Assembly (NCBI GenBank): GCA_037501455.1
Contig: CM074858.1
Coordinates: 38,685,001-38,749,000 of the forward strand
Direction of reading: 5' to 3'
Origin: Lantana camara
Taxonomy: Eukaryota > Streptophyta > Magnoliopsida > Lamiales > Verbenaceae
DNA: 64,000 nt
The translations under genes and the position numbers were made by a program. The stretch's first letter is position 1, and each line of letters begins with the position of its first letter. Below are positions 22,790-34,455 of this stretch, piece after piece. A model generated the notes under the pieces. That model did not search any database. It was not told the origin of the DNA and worked only from the letters and a program-made list of their open reading frames with translations.

Positions 22790-24070
22790 ATTACAGTAAT
22801 AGAAACCCTCCCTAACATTTTGAGGGGTCTTAACTTATGGCCTCCTTGTTACTTATTGTATAGATCCTTCTTACTCAATGGGTGTAAAATCTCCAGAGTA
22901 AAAAGGAAAAACCTCACTTCCTAAGTTCTACTCTCTTTACAGAAATTAATATGGCTTAATGGTCATATTGGCCATAGACAAATACACGGGGCATACCCCG
23001 GGCCAAAAACAGTAATATGGAAAGTCACATAATAAACACATAACAGTACACACATAAGTGGGGCCCCCAATTGAAAAACGCAACTATGGGGCTCCAACCG
23101 CAAATTTAAACCATCCATCTGCATAAATTAAAACATCCACAAGACTGAACCCATGATCACCTAATATTCTAAAATTGGAAGAATGTAAATTTAACAATAA
23201 ATTAAAATTCTCGCTTTCAAGTTCTCATAACTTAAAAACACGACTTAGATGCAATTCTTGTTCATGAATTCTTTCAAATAATCCTAGAAAAATAAATCAA
23301 TTAAAATTCCAATTAATTTCCAAAAATTTATAATTCTTTTCCTTTTATTATTTCAAAAACAATATGTTTGATTTTCCTAAAAATTAAATTCGTCTTAATT
23401 TTATAAAATCCAAATTTTAATCTTTTATTTCAAAAATAAACAACTTTCATAAAATATAATTTTAAAATTAAAATGGGATCGGATCTAGCAAAACACAAAA
23501 TGAGCCAACACAATTCATCGCGCCCGTACGTTCCCTACCCCCCACCGGTCTCTGTACGGCATCGCACGCTAGCGCGGCGCACGGTCGACAGCATGGGCTG
23601 TCAGCGTGCGTGCGCATGGCACACATCCTTGCGCGCATCGCGCACACCAGCTAGGCGTGAAGGCAGGCATAGCGTGGCGTACTGAGAAGGCTGGCCGGCA
23701 GGACTCGCGCGCGTGTCCCAGCGTGGGCTGGGCAGCATCAGTGAGTTGGCCATGCGGGGTTATGGCGTGCGACACCTTAGCACATTGCTAGCCTCGTGTT
23801 TTCGTTCGTAACGTGATTTCGTGTTTCATACTTAAGTTCAAAAGCTCAATATTCAATCCAACAAAATTATAACACAATTTAATCAATTTGATTTAAAACA
23901 GTTTTGAATCAGAAATTTTCAGAAACGTTTTTTCAGAAATTTTAGGAAAATCATAGATTCGTTTTTCTCAAATTTCTATAGAACTAAAAAATACTCAATT
24001 GCATCGAAATCTAAGAATTTCTACCAAATTCATATAAAAAAGATAGATTAGAAATAGACCATGTAAGGTG
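22790..24070 (-). other. K1 untranslated leader
   Basis: Long non-coding stretch between the primer-binding site and the lost gag. AT-rich at both ends, with a strongly GC-rich core (about 23518-23785) full of GCGC and GCGTGCG motifs. The short frames in that core look like by-products of base composition. Flanks align with the K2 leader but the GC core does not. Confidence 0.7.
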
Positions 24071-24082
24071 GCTCTGATACCA
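24071..24082 (-). other. Primer-binding site of K1
   Basis: The element strand reads TGGTATCAGAGC two bases after the LTR end CCCAACA: initiator tRNA-Met type. Confidence 0.88.
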
Positions 24083-24084
24083 CT

Positions 24085-26228
24085 TGTTGGGAAAAACACG
24101 AAAGAAAATGCAGTGGAATTTAAATTTTTTTTCCCCAAAACTAAGATCGTGACTTGCAATTTCTATTTCCAAATCTTAGGGATTCAAGAACTTACAAGAA
24201 TCGAAGCTTTCTTGACAAGTTTTGAGCCACCCTCAAACGCGCTTCATGAGGTAATGGCAACCCCGTCCCTCGAAAGATTCTTTCTACTAGATTCCATGAT
24301 AGGTCTCCTCTAGAGTAATAATCCACACCAGTCTTAAATCCAAATCATGTGAGTGAGTAAGCTAGTACTATGACATGTGTAAAGAACGAAACAAGAAATG
24401 AGATGAAAAATAAGAGCATAATTCAATCTCTCTTCGGAACCCAGTTTGGCAAAGACAGAAATCTGTACGCCAAAAACCCTCGTGAAAAAAACTGGTCGTT
24501 CTTCGTATGCACGAACGGATTTTTCCATCTTGTGTTGATCGATTTTTTCACTCAGATTCTCCCGGGTAAAGATTGGTTCCACCAGCCCTTCGTTAAATAT
24601 ATAGGATTTCTTAAATCTCAAGTCTGTGTAGGAACATGATTACTACTTTGACTTTTCTTCTATTTCTTTCTCTCCAAGTAATAACCTCTTATCTAAATAA
24701 GATATTATTCTTCTAGAAAAAGAGCCCAATCAAATTAGGAATATCTCATTATTAAATATCTTGTCTAATTAATATGTATTCTAATCACATTAGAATTAAT
24801 ATTTATTAGAATAATAAATAGAAGATGTCTCATATTTATTTATTCTAATCAAATTAGAATAACTAAATAATTAAATACGTAGAATTAATTCTCTAATTAA
24901 ATCCATGAAGGGCTTTAGAATTAATTCTCTAGTTAATTCTAACGGGCTTAAATTAATTCTCTAATTAATTATATTTGGGCTTTATAATTAATTCTCCAAT
25001 TAATTAACACATGGTCTAATTTTACGATTGGACCACACGCCCAATCCATGCTCACGTGCCACACGTGTACTTTACACGTGTGGTCTCGTTTCGATCAACT
25101 ATTTGATCTTTCCTTCAATACCCTTTGAACCTGACATTTGTGTTTGACCCCCTAGGTTCATTTTTAGTTAGCAGTGAACCTAATTAATTAATACACTTTA
25201 TTAATTAATTAGTTCACAGATCACACGACCATAGTCTAGCAACAGGTGTGTGACCCCTACCCGAACAATGAATATATATTCGAAAGAACCTTTCAGTCAA
25301 TGACTGTTGTGAGGTACAATCCTCCTACCATCCCATCTCTCTATTAAGATCTAGGCCATGGGAATAATGAGAGCTCCACTAATCCCAATCATAAAGCTAA
25401 GTTCGTTTCATATCCATTTGATCTCAATCCAAGACACTCTTTTCTTGATGTCTTGATCCACTACCTCACCCGAGGGTTTAGGATGGCATATGAACGACTT
25501 ATGCAATAAGAGATCTTTTTGGATTAAAACAAGTGTAGGTCCTTTGTTGATTCTCATATGCTTCCATGTGCTACTTGTGTAGCCTCAACTTAAGCCTTGA
25601 ATCAGTTGTCTCGTGAGACATCCTTTAAAGCTTATACCAAAGACTGCAGAGTTAGCCCACAAAGCATCAATGGAATCTCAAGTCAAAGGATTACTTTACT
25701 CACGTCATTGACCTATGAGATATTTCCTAATCTGGAAGTTTCCTCTTCCTGATGTGGAAACTTCCCTTCCCATTTAGGAATCTTCTCATGCGGGACACCT
25801 CAGTGTACCCGTTCTAATAACGAGCACCCCCATGTATTGCGTACGCATCAACTTATGCACTTTACACACTATGAAACAAGATGCTCCTTCTTAAGGACGC
25901 AATCCCACGAGCAAGTCTCAATCGAGCCTAATCCATACTCCCATTGTTTGTTTGACTCATCGACTTGGAGTGGTTTCTAATCCAGCTTTGAGTTAGGGCT
26001 TGTTTCATGTGCCATTCACCTAATGACAAAGTCCCTAACAGCCTTATGGATTAGGGAAGTTCTAATACATGCGCACATAATGGAAACACATAAAACACAT
26101 ATCTCACATAAAGAAGTGTTTGCCTATGATAATAATCAATCGTATGTTATTCAAAGATTGTCTGTGATATAAGGAAAGTCCCAAAGTTGATTATAACTAA
26201 TTGGCTTTCTAGGGCACTATTCCCAACA
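24085..26228 (-). repeat. K1 5' LTR (2144 bp)
   Basis: Bounded by TGTTGGGAA on the plus strand and TTCCCAACA at the other end, a 9-bp terminal inverted repeat. The element-strand start TGTTGGGAATAGTGCC matches the start of the K2 LTR. It holds a cluster of three CACGTG boxes (25053-25080) and a TATA-like TATATATTTA (24594-24603, minus). Long TAATTAAT-rich stretches fill 24750-25020. The right flank is H gag sequence. Confidence 0.87.
25053..25080 (-). promoter_or_regulatory. Cluster of three CACGTG boxes in the K1 LTR
   Basis: Three perfect CACGTG palindromes within 28 bp, about 450 bp upstream (element strand) of a TATA-like box. CACGTG is the core bound by plant bZIP and bHLH factors, including those acting in abscisic-acid and light responses. 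The K2 LTR has a similar cluster at the corresponding place. Confidence 0.6.
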
Positions 26229-26401
26229 CCACTCTCATCAATCTCCCACGATTTCGAGGATCTTTGCAATTGATTGGGGTTTTTGTATTATGAACTGGTT
26301 CGCACAATCCTTGTTCCGGATCGCGGAGTGGAGAGTGTTGGTTAGCATGTCCATGCAGGGTGTTTCGACCTGGTCTGCGACTTGGGAGAACCTATTGAAG
26401 G
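26229..26401 (-). pseudogene. H gag, C-terminal segment
   Basis: The minus-strand frame gives FNRFSQVADQVETP and IRNKDCANQFIIQKPQS. It continues directly from the segment 30059-30331 (which ends LRDFF) once S2 is removed, so this is one gag split by a solo LTR. Its left end abuts the K1 LTR. Gag of a different gypsy lineage from A, E and F, resembling Tat-type capsid sequence; the clade is uncertain. Confidence 0.68.
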
Positions 26402-29400
26402 TGTAACACCCCAAGCGGTGGGGCATCACACCCCCGTACTATGACCCGACACGTGTACGAAATGGAGAGTCCACACACGCACCAAGTCACAGCGAACGTG
26501 TGACTAACGAAAAACGCACCCTCTAGCTAGGCGGTACCTAACCCTGTACAGAAGAAAATAAGCGAAACAAGATAGCGGGAGCAATACAAAATGGCAACTT
26601 TCAAAAACTTTCATTCGTTAAACATATTGAGGAATACAGAAATCAAAATCATCTACACGGGTTCAACTAATCTATCGAACCTGTCCTATCCTGTCCCGAA
26701 CAATTACACAGCAAGACGGGTTCAACTAATCTATCGAACCTGTCCTATCCTGTCCCGAATAATTACACAGCAAGACGGGTTCAACTAATCCGAGCACCTA
26801 TCCTAACCTGTCCCGAATTCCAATCAATCAAATCATACGTGCAACCTGCTCACAACATATCTTATACAAAATTTACAAATTATAAATCAGAACAAAATAC
26901 TTAACAAACTGAAACGTGCAGACACAGACTCAAAAGACACGACACACCGCCGCCTAGCACGAACTCCAACGCGAACCCAAACCGAAACCTGCACACTAAA
27001 AACATAAACGGGGAGGGGTCAATCCAAAGACTGAGCGAGGGGCTACCCACACACACCTACATATATATAGAGCACATCATGTAGAACAAGAAACGTTCGT
27101 GAACCCGGGGTTAGTTTTTGCATGCCAAAACATTTTCCCGTGTTAATATACATATAGGGAGACTTATCAAACAGACCAAACAAATCTTAAATCAAAGGTT
27201 TCTTAAGGCACAACTCAGATTCATGCAGACTTAGCACACATACCGGAACGTAACTCATTAGCTTAAAAGTATACCAATTTTTATCTTAATTTAAGAATCT
27301 ACCACCGTTTCACGAACTTATGACAGAGGAATAGACAGAACACTCGGCGGGTACGAATCACATCTCCAAACTTCCAGAAACAAAGGGACAAAACAAAGAA
27401 AAACAAAGCAAGTTCCAACCTTCACACCGGGTGATAGAAGTGTTGACGGCCCTAACTATCCAAAAATCACACAAGACAAGGCTTAATTACGACCTTGAAA
27501 CCTTCGACGGTTGCTTCCACCGGCTCAAGAGAAACACCCTTCCCCAAACCTCCCGAGGTTAGGTGAGACTCTCAAAAGAAAAATGTTGATGGAAGAGCTC
27601 GGTGACCCCACGGCCGACCCGAGATTACCATACCATTTTTCGGGGCCCAAACACATAGATAAACAGACATATATCGGAAACTTAACCCGCCACACACAGA
27701 CAGACAGACATATCTCATGCATATCGTACTTATCATATCGTACGTACATATCACGCAGACTGACCTCGAAGTCGTAACAAACCGAAACTAAGCATATATA
27801 GGCTCATACATAGCGTTCTTTACTTTCAAACTTATGACAAAACCATCAAAGTACAAATTTCACACATATCTACGTATATACCAGACTTATAAATCGCACA
27901 CATTCGAAAACGGACACATAGAAATAGGGTATAACTATATCCTAACCTGACCTGGTACCAAACAAAGCTGCAGACAAAGCAACCGGTTCACCCCGGAACC
28001 TGCACGACTCACTTGTCACCACCCCGGGTGCACCTGAACAACTGGACACACAAAACACAACACTGGCTCAGACTTAGACTCAAACAACCACACAGAGACG
28101 CACGGCAATGCTCAAGCACTCAAGGAATGCAATCACATAAGCAGAGTTCAAAGTCATATTAATTACATTCAAACAAAACATTAAGGCATGTTCATGTGTA
28201 CAATTAATGCAATTAAGGGAACTCGAAAGGCAATGGTATTCACATTCTTTCATATCAATATATTGCACATTTACAAAGCAAAAGAATCAAATTCACATAT
28301 ACATTTCATAAATTTATACGTATTACAAAGCCAAACAAATCATATAATAACATGTTTCAAATTTCATTTAAAGCTCACAAAATTACATATTAAATTCTAA
28401 CCATACTAAGTTCAGATAATTCATTCATGGCATACCCAATTCATATATCACATAACGTATTCAATTATCAAGGTTGAACTAATCAAATCAAACAAATTCA
28501 TCTTGTTTCAAAAATTACACAAACACCCCCTCTACTCTAATCAATTAGCATAAATTTAATATATCGGGATTCAATTTGCAATTCAAAGCATCAATACATA
28601 TCACATTTCATTAAATATATAATTTCGTATACATTGGAGTTCATATAAATCGATAAGTTAAGCAAATCGCAATTAAATTACATTTAGTACAATTAGTCAA
28701 GTAAATCACAAATGTACAAATAAATTCACAGAAATTAAACCGAGTGTCCAATTAACTAACGGAAAGTGGTGTTGGACTCACCTCGACGAAGCGGACAAGC
28801 TGTCCGAAGGTCGACGGAAAAATCCCGAAAATTCACCTGTGCAAGGATTCCTCGTGCTCATTCCAATTCCTCGATCAATTTCTGAAAATTCCAAGCCAAA
28901 TGTCTCCAATTTCAAATCCAAGAACACGAAAACCCTAAAATCTTCAAACTCAAATTACTTCCAAACCGGTGAACCAAAATGCGATCCGTAAAAGGCATTG
29001 TCTTACCCGTGACAAGCTCTTCGAAAGCCCCAACGTAGCTCACCAGAAAAATCCTCGGAGACCTCCGCCACCACGAACCGCCACCAATCGGTTGAATCAA
29101 GAGTCGTGGGATCAAAGGCTACTAGTTCTCGCCGTTCCGAACAACTTTCGTGAAGGGCCCGAGGCCAAAAGATCACCGAAAAAGGCCCCCGTTGGCTACC
29201 GAAGTTTCTGCCGCCGCACGGCTCCACGGAATCACCGCCTACTACCAAAATTGGATGAAATCGATGCCGGAAATGAACTCAGGAGGTCGGAAAACCTTGG
29301 AGAACACTAACCTTCGTCGAAAAAGACCTCTAGAAATGAACTCAGGCGGCGCGTAAGGCTCAACCGCGGCCCGGATGGCCGCGCCGCAAACTTCCAAGGC

Positions 29401-30058
29401 TACGCCGGGACGTCCTCTTCATGGGTCTGGGCGCGTGCCGCCGGGAGACGGCCGGAAGCGGCCGTGAATGGGCGGCGAAGTGGCGGCTCCGCCACCCCCG
29501 CCTGCGTGTTTGAAATTTTGCCATATCTCCGCCACCGCTCGTCGGTTGGTCGAGATCTTGGTATGGTTCTGACCGCGTCGTCGAGCTCTCCGAAATGGAC
29601 TATTGGATCGTCGAAATCCGTCAAGAAACGAGGAAGTTCCGGGTAGTGCATGAAAACACACCGTGAGTGTGTGTGAGGATCGTGTATCGCGGGAGAGGAA
29701 GGAGAGAGAGAGAGAGCAGCTGATCTAATTGCTCGTAAAACGAGGGTCCGAGTGTTTTATCTCGGTTCCTCGCGCGAAAAACAAACGGTAGAAGGGGCAA
29801 ACGACGTCAGAAGAGGGCAAACTCAGAGTCTACGGACTCGTCACGATGCCCCGAATGCGTTGAAGGGGTCGAAAAGGTCAAAAACTCGATCGAACGAGAA
29901 ATGACCAAAAAACCCCTAAAAAGAGAAAATTACAAAAAGTCCCTTAAACTCTAAAAGAGTTCAAAGTAGGGCCACACAAAACACAAAATCACACAATTAA
30001 ACACGTAAAAAGGTTGAAACGTGGAGTACCTTATAAATCGGACGAGCAGGATGTTACA
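26402..30058 (-). mobile_element. Solo LTR S2 (3657 bp)
   Basis: Element strand starts TGTAACATCCTGCTCGTCC at 30058 and ends GGGGTGTTACA at 26402. Flanks are GAAGG and GAAGA (26397-26401 and 30059-30063), a 5-bp duplication with one mismatch, and H gag resumes in frame on the other side. It contains a donor-like GG/GTAAGAC (about 29010, minus), donor-like GTGAGT near 28770, the branch hairpin (about 27019-27035) and GCTAGGCGG with CCGCCTAGC (near 26955 and 26533). Its first kilobase is unusually GC-rich (about 29340-29640). Confidence 0.88.
26657..26817. repeat. 59-bp tandem repeat, about 2.7 copies
   Basis: Copies start at 26657, 26716 and 26775 (partial), each with ACGGGTTCAACTAATC ... CCTGTCCCGAA. 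The first two differ at very few bases, so this is a recent local duplication inside S2. The single-copy form (GGTTCAACTAN ... CCTGTCCCGAA) is present in S3 near 30545-30655. Confidence 0.88.
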
Positions 30059-30331
30059 GAAGAAGTCCCTCAGGGTCTCGTCCTCCCTCTGTACGAGGTT
30101 GTACAAATAGGTAGAGGGCAACTTGTCACCCTTAACGGAAGAAAAGTGCGTGATAAACTTCGGCTAGTTCATCATCAGAATTTATGATCTGAGGGGGTAG
30201 CCTTGAGAACCAGTCCTGGGCTGCCCCGATTAAAGTGGTTGCGAAGATTTTGGCCCTCACATCCGATGAGTAGCCTAACATACTGACTTCGAACTCAAAG
30301 CGATCGATGTATCTCTCGGAGTCGGTGGAAC
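30059..30331 (-). pseudogene. H gag, middle segment
   Basis: The minus-strand frame gives STDSERYIDRFEFEVSMLGY, KIFATTLIGAAQDWFSRLPP, DDELAEVYHALF and later LVQREDETLRDFF, the usual order of a plant Ty3/gypsy capsid domain (AxxWFxxLPP and REDExLRDF). It is isolated between solo LTRs S2 and S3. Confidence 0.78.
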
Positions 30332-33300
30332 TGTAGCACCCCAAGCGGTGGGGCACCACACCCCCGCACTATGACCCAACACGTGTACGAAATGAAAAGT
30401 CCACACACGCACCACGTCACAACGAACGGGTGACAAACAAAAAATCCAACCTATGCTAGGCGGAACGTAGTCCCTGAACTTCAAAATCAAAACATGAAAT
30501 GAGTGCGGAAGCGGAAGCATTCAAATCAAATTAGATCATGCAAGAACAATTGACGGGTTCAACTAGCATAGATACCTAATCCCGAAATCAAACAGAAATC
30601 ATAAATGAACGAGGTTCAACTAATCCAAGCCCTGTCCTAACCTGTCCCGAAAATTCATACATTCGATGCATAATCATAAACCTGCACAAGACATATCATA
30701 TACATAATTTCATACATAGTTCGGAACAAAATACTTAACAAAACCCCAACAGACTGACAAAGACTCGACAAACACGATACAAAGTCGCCTAGCTCGGATT
30801 CCAAGGACCTGAACCTGCAGCTAAAAACATAAAGGGGAGGGGTCAGTCCAAAGACTGAGAGATGGGGGGCTAACGCACACCCACACAATATACATAATAG
30901 AGCATAGCACGTATAAAAAGGAGGAATCATGAACCGGGAATAGGTTTTGCATACCAAAGCATTTTTAAAAGAAAACCCATACATATACATATACTTAATA
31001 AAAATCATTTCATAAAACTATCCCCGTTTCACAATTCCAAGACATAATCATAATGCTCGAGCGATTAACGAGCTTTCCACCTTACTTCCTTATTTAACAT
31101 AAGAAAACCGAAATCATACATACCAATCCACCCAAGCTCCGAGATAGAAGGGCTACGTAAACCCAAACTATCCATACATACATAACCTCGAGGGGTAGCG
31201 ATCTCACTGTGAGTCTTTCCCGATTTTTACACAGCGAGCTCGAACAGTACGCCTTCCCCGAACTCCCAGGGTCGAACGTGACACTTCGGATCATATGGAA
31301 CTATGCTGAGTGATAATCCCGACGGCCCGATACCGTCCCGGGTGTCCTCACTCATAGCTCCGGGGCCCAATCATACGGAACAGAACATACATATACCAAT
31401 CTTTCATGGCTTATCTCGCTTACATAACATATCATATCATAGCATATCATATCATATCATACCATATCATATCATAAGGGTTTCAAAACTCAAGCTTACA
31501 TACGCCCATATACATACTTTCAAAATTCAAAAGGTGTTCATAAGATCATAACATATCATATTTAGCCCATATTTAACTATATATATATAATATATAGTCG
31601 CATGCGGGCTAAACATTAGCACATAAGGGTTATAGGTCATTTACCTAAAAGAAAAGATCCTAACCCTCACCTGGTACCAGACAAAGCTGAAGACACAGCA
31701 AATGGTTCACCCTGGAACCTGCACGACCCACTTGTCACCAACCCGGGTGCACCTGAACCAACTGCCACGCAAAACACAACGCAGAGCTCAGACTCAGACT
31801 CAGACAACCACACAAAGACACACGACAGATGCTCAAACACTCAAGAGATGCAGTCACATAAATTGAGTTCAAATTCATATTAATTACATGCAAAAGAAAA
31901 CATTATTTATTTCAATCAAATCATATTAAATATTGGGCCATATTCATTCATTACATAACCAATTCATATTTACGAATAAATCATTTCTTACTTCCAAGAG
32001 TTACCAATTAAATTATACATAGCACGGTAAATTATTTCTAAGTAATTAAGAATAGCATGCTCGTATTCAAAGGACAAGGATCGGGTAATTCAAAGCAACA
32101 ATTAATTCAAACAAACAAAATGGAAAGACAATGCAAGTCACATTATTACATATCAAGTCATATATCGAATAACAAATTCCTATTCGTACGAATAAATTAT
32201 TTCTAACTTTCAAACTTTCTAATTAAGTAATTATAGGCATAATAATTCCTCTTTTACTTAGCCAAGGTTGGTATAATCATTTATCAAATACTAAGGTTTA
32301 ATTAGTACAAATCATACAAATTTACATGTTTATGAAAATTACACATACACCCCTTAAAGTTAAGCAAATAGCGAAATTTAAATATATTGGGATTCAATTT
32401 GCAAACCAAAACGTTCATACATATCACGTTGCATTAAATACATGATTTCATATACGATGGAATTCATTTCGATCGACAATTCAAGCATATGACAATTAAT
32501 ATGCATTTAAAACAATTAAATCAAATAATCACAAATACACAAATAAATTCGCAACAAATGAACCGGAGCTGCCGGATAAACTGTCCGAAGACCGCCGGAA
32601 TGCCACCACCGGAGCCGCTGGAACAGTGGCCGGCCGCCGCTCGGCCGCCACCGGAACGTGCCGGAAAAATCCCCAAAATTCACTCGTGTAAGTATTCCTT
32701 GTGCTCGTTCCAAATCCTCGATCAATTTTTGGAAATTCCAAGCCAAACTCCTCCAATTTCAGATCCAAGAATATGAAAACCCTAACATCTTCAAATCAAA
32801 ATTACTTCAAAACCGGTGAACAAAAATCAAATCAGAAAGAGGTATTGTCTTACCCGTGACGAGCTCTTCGAAAGCCATATAGTGGTCGCCGGAAATTATC
32901 GCCGAAGCGGACCTCCATCGCGAACTGCCACTGTGTAGCACCGGAACCACCACCTACGGTCACCAATTGCTTAAACCGATGCCGAAAACGAGCTCAGGGG
33001 GTCGAAAAAGGTGGGAAACTGTCAAGCCTCGTCGGAAAAAGCAGCCGGAAAGCGGCGGGAGAAGCCGCTACAGTAATGCGCCGCTACCGCATCTACTTCG
33101 GACGATGAGTGTGCCTTCGTCCACCGGCTGTTGGATGTGCCATCAACGGCAAACGCTGCACCGGGAAGTCCTCATGCTGGCCATGGGGCGAGTGTTACCG
33201 GAAGGTAGCCGGAAGCCACCGTGAATAACCGGCGAAGTGGCGGGTGTGCCACCCCCCTCCAGCTATGCCTATAAATTGGCAATAACTCTATCGTCGGTTG

Positions 33301-33808
33301 TTTGAGATCTTGGCACGGTTGTGACCGCGTTGTCGAGCTCTTCGAAATGGACTATTCATTCGTCGAATTTTGTCAAGAAACGGCTGAGTTTGAGTAGTGT
33401 GTGAAAACACACCGTGAGTGTGTGTGAATAGTGACTGAATCGCGGGAGAGAGAGAGAGAACGCTGAGACTGGAATTATGGCACGAACTACGAGGGTCCCG
33501 GGTATTATATCTTGGGTCCTCGTACACGCGAACAATCGGAAGAAGGGTTAACGACGTCAGAATTGGGCAAACTCAGAGTCTACGGACTCGTCTCGATACC
33601 CCGAACGTATTGAAGGGGTCCAAGAGGTCGAAATCTTGATCGAACGAGGAGTGACCCAAAAACCCCTAACAATAGAAAATTACAAAAAGGACCCTAAACT
33701 CTAAAAGAGTTCGAAATAGGGTCACGCAAAATACAAAATCACATAACTAAACATATAAAAAGGTTGAAACGTGGCGTAGCTTATTTGTAGGACGAACGGG
33801 GTGTTACA
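30332..33808 (-). mobile_element. Solo LTR S3 (3477 bp)
   Basis: Element strand starts TGTAACACCCCGTTCGTCC at 33808 and ends GGGGTGCTACA at 30332. Flanks GGAAC and GGTGC agree at three of five bases, so the target duplication has decayed. H gag sequence lies on both sides. Same subfamily as S2: the ends, the hairpin CAGTCTTTGGACTG (about 30844-30857), the acceptor-like TGCAG, the donor GG/GTAAGAC (about 32855, minus) and the GC-rich exon-1 zone (about 32990-33250) all correspond. Confidence 0.87.
31428..31480. repeat. CATAT pentanucleotide repeat
   Basis: About ten slightly imperfect copies of ATCAT/CATAT within S3. Confidence 0.85.
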
Positions 33809-34455
33809 GGTGCCCCAATGTATAGGCAGATTGGTGGGCATCTTGTCTTCTACTATGGCCGAGATAATCTCTTCGCAGAAAGGGGATCTCACTTCCCTTA
33901 GACTCCGGTATCCTGCTCGAGGAGGGGGAGACGGGAGCCTCCTATCCTCGCGTCTCGACAGGTTATCAACATAAAACGGATCATCGTCTTCAACATCATA
34001 CACTGGGTGGTTTTGAGCATGAGGTTTGGGGCGTTCGAGCGGCGCCCTATCTTGGTAAGGGGGTGACTGATCTCGCTGGGGCAACCTATTTCGGAGATCA
34101 TCCTTCCCGACAGGGAACCCCCTATTTACTCTCCTTGGGGCATTGGGGTCGACCCTGGCTCCGAGGCGATTGAAGACTCTCACAGTCTTTGGCTCGGTGG
34201 CTCTACCTTCCCCTGGCGAACGAGCTCGAAAATTATTGGCCGTGCCGACGACATGGAAAGCTCCTCTATCAGCGGGCTTTTTTCTTGGCTGCTCCTTGGT
34301 CGTCTCCTCGACCAGCATCTTACAGGTATCCCTATGACATTAGCCCGATTCCGCCACCTCTTCGCTTGTGGGTATGCCCCCCGGCATCGCCCCCTCCCGG
34401 TGGAGGCAGCGGCGGGGCACAATATGGTGCTTGATACTAGGTCTGAGGCGGAGGC
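33809..34455 (-). pseudogene. H gag, N-terminal segment
   Basis: The minus-strand frame from about 34300 to 33809 encodes an Arg/Pro/Asp-rich stretch (RERRPLP-like low complexity, SLREVRSPFCEEI) ending MPTNLPIHWGT. It joins STDSERYIDRF of the middle segment once S3 is removed (compare the common gag motif LPxxxxYxGTTDPxEH). Upstream of about 34300 the frame is broken. It is cut on its N-terminal side by the K2 LTR at 34456. Confidence 0.68.

Larger units (their letters stand above)
22790..26228 (-). mobile_element. Copia element K1 (leader and 5' LTR; coding part lost)
   Basis: Minus-strand Ty1/copia-type element: 5' LTR 24085-26228, primer-binding site 24071-24082, then about 1.3 kb of untranslated leader cut at 22790 by an LTR. 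The leader matches the K2 leader (53670-54500) in inverted orientation, for example at AGGAAGTGAGGTTT and GGGGTATGCCCC. In K2 this leader precedes a copia gag, which is the reason for the family call. No gag or pol of K1 is visible. Confidence 0.8.

Noticed and set aside
23473..23791. Overlapping short frames in a GC-rich block of the K1 leader
   Set aside because: High GC lowers stop frequency in all frames; no homology recognised and no equivalent in the K2 leader.
28912..29356. Host gene fragments around 28.9-29.4 kb on either strand
   Set aside because: They overlap in several frames within solo LTR S2, and the matching region of S3 has stops; kept only as a question about the GC-rich zone.
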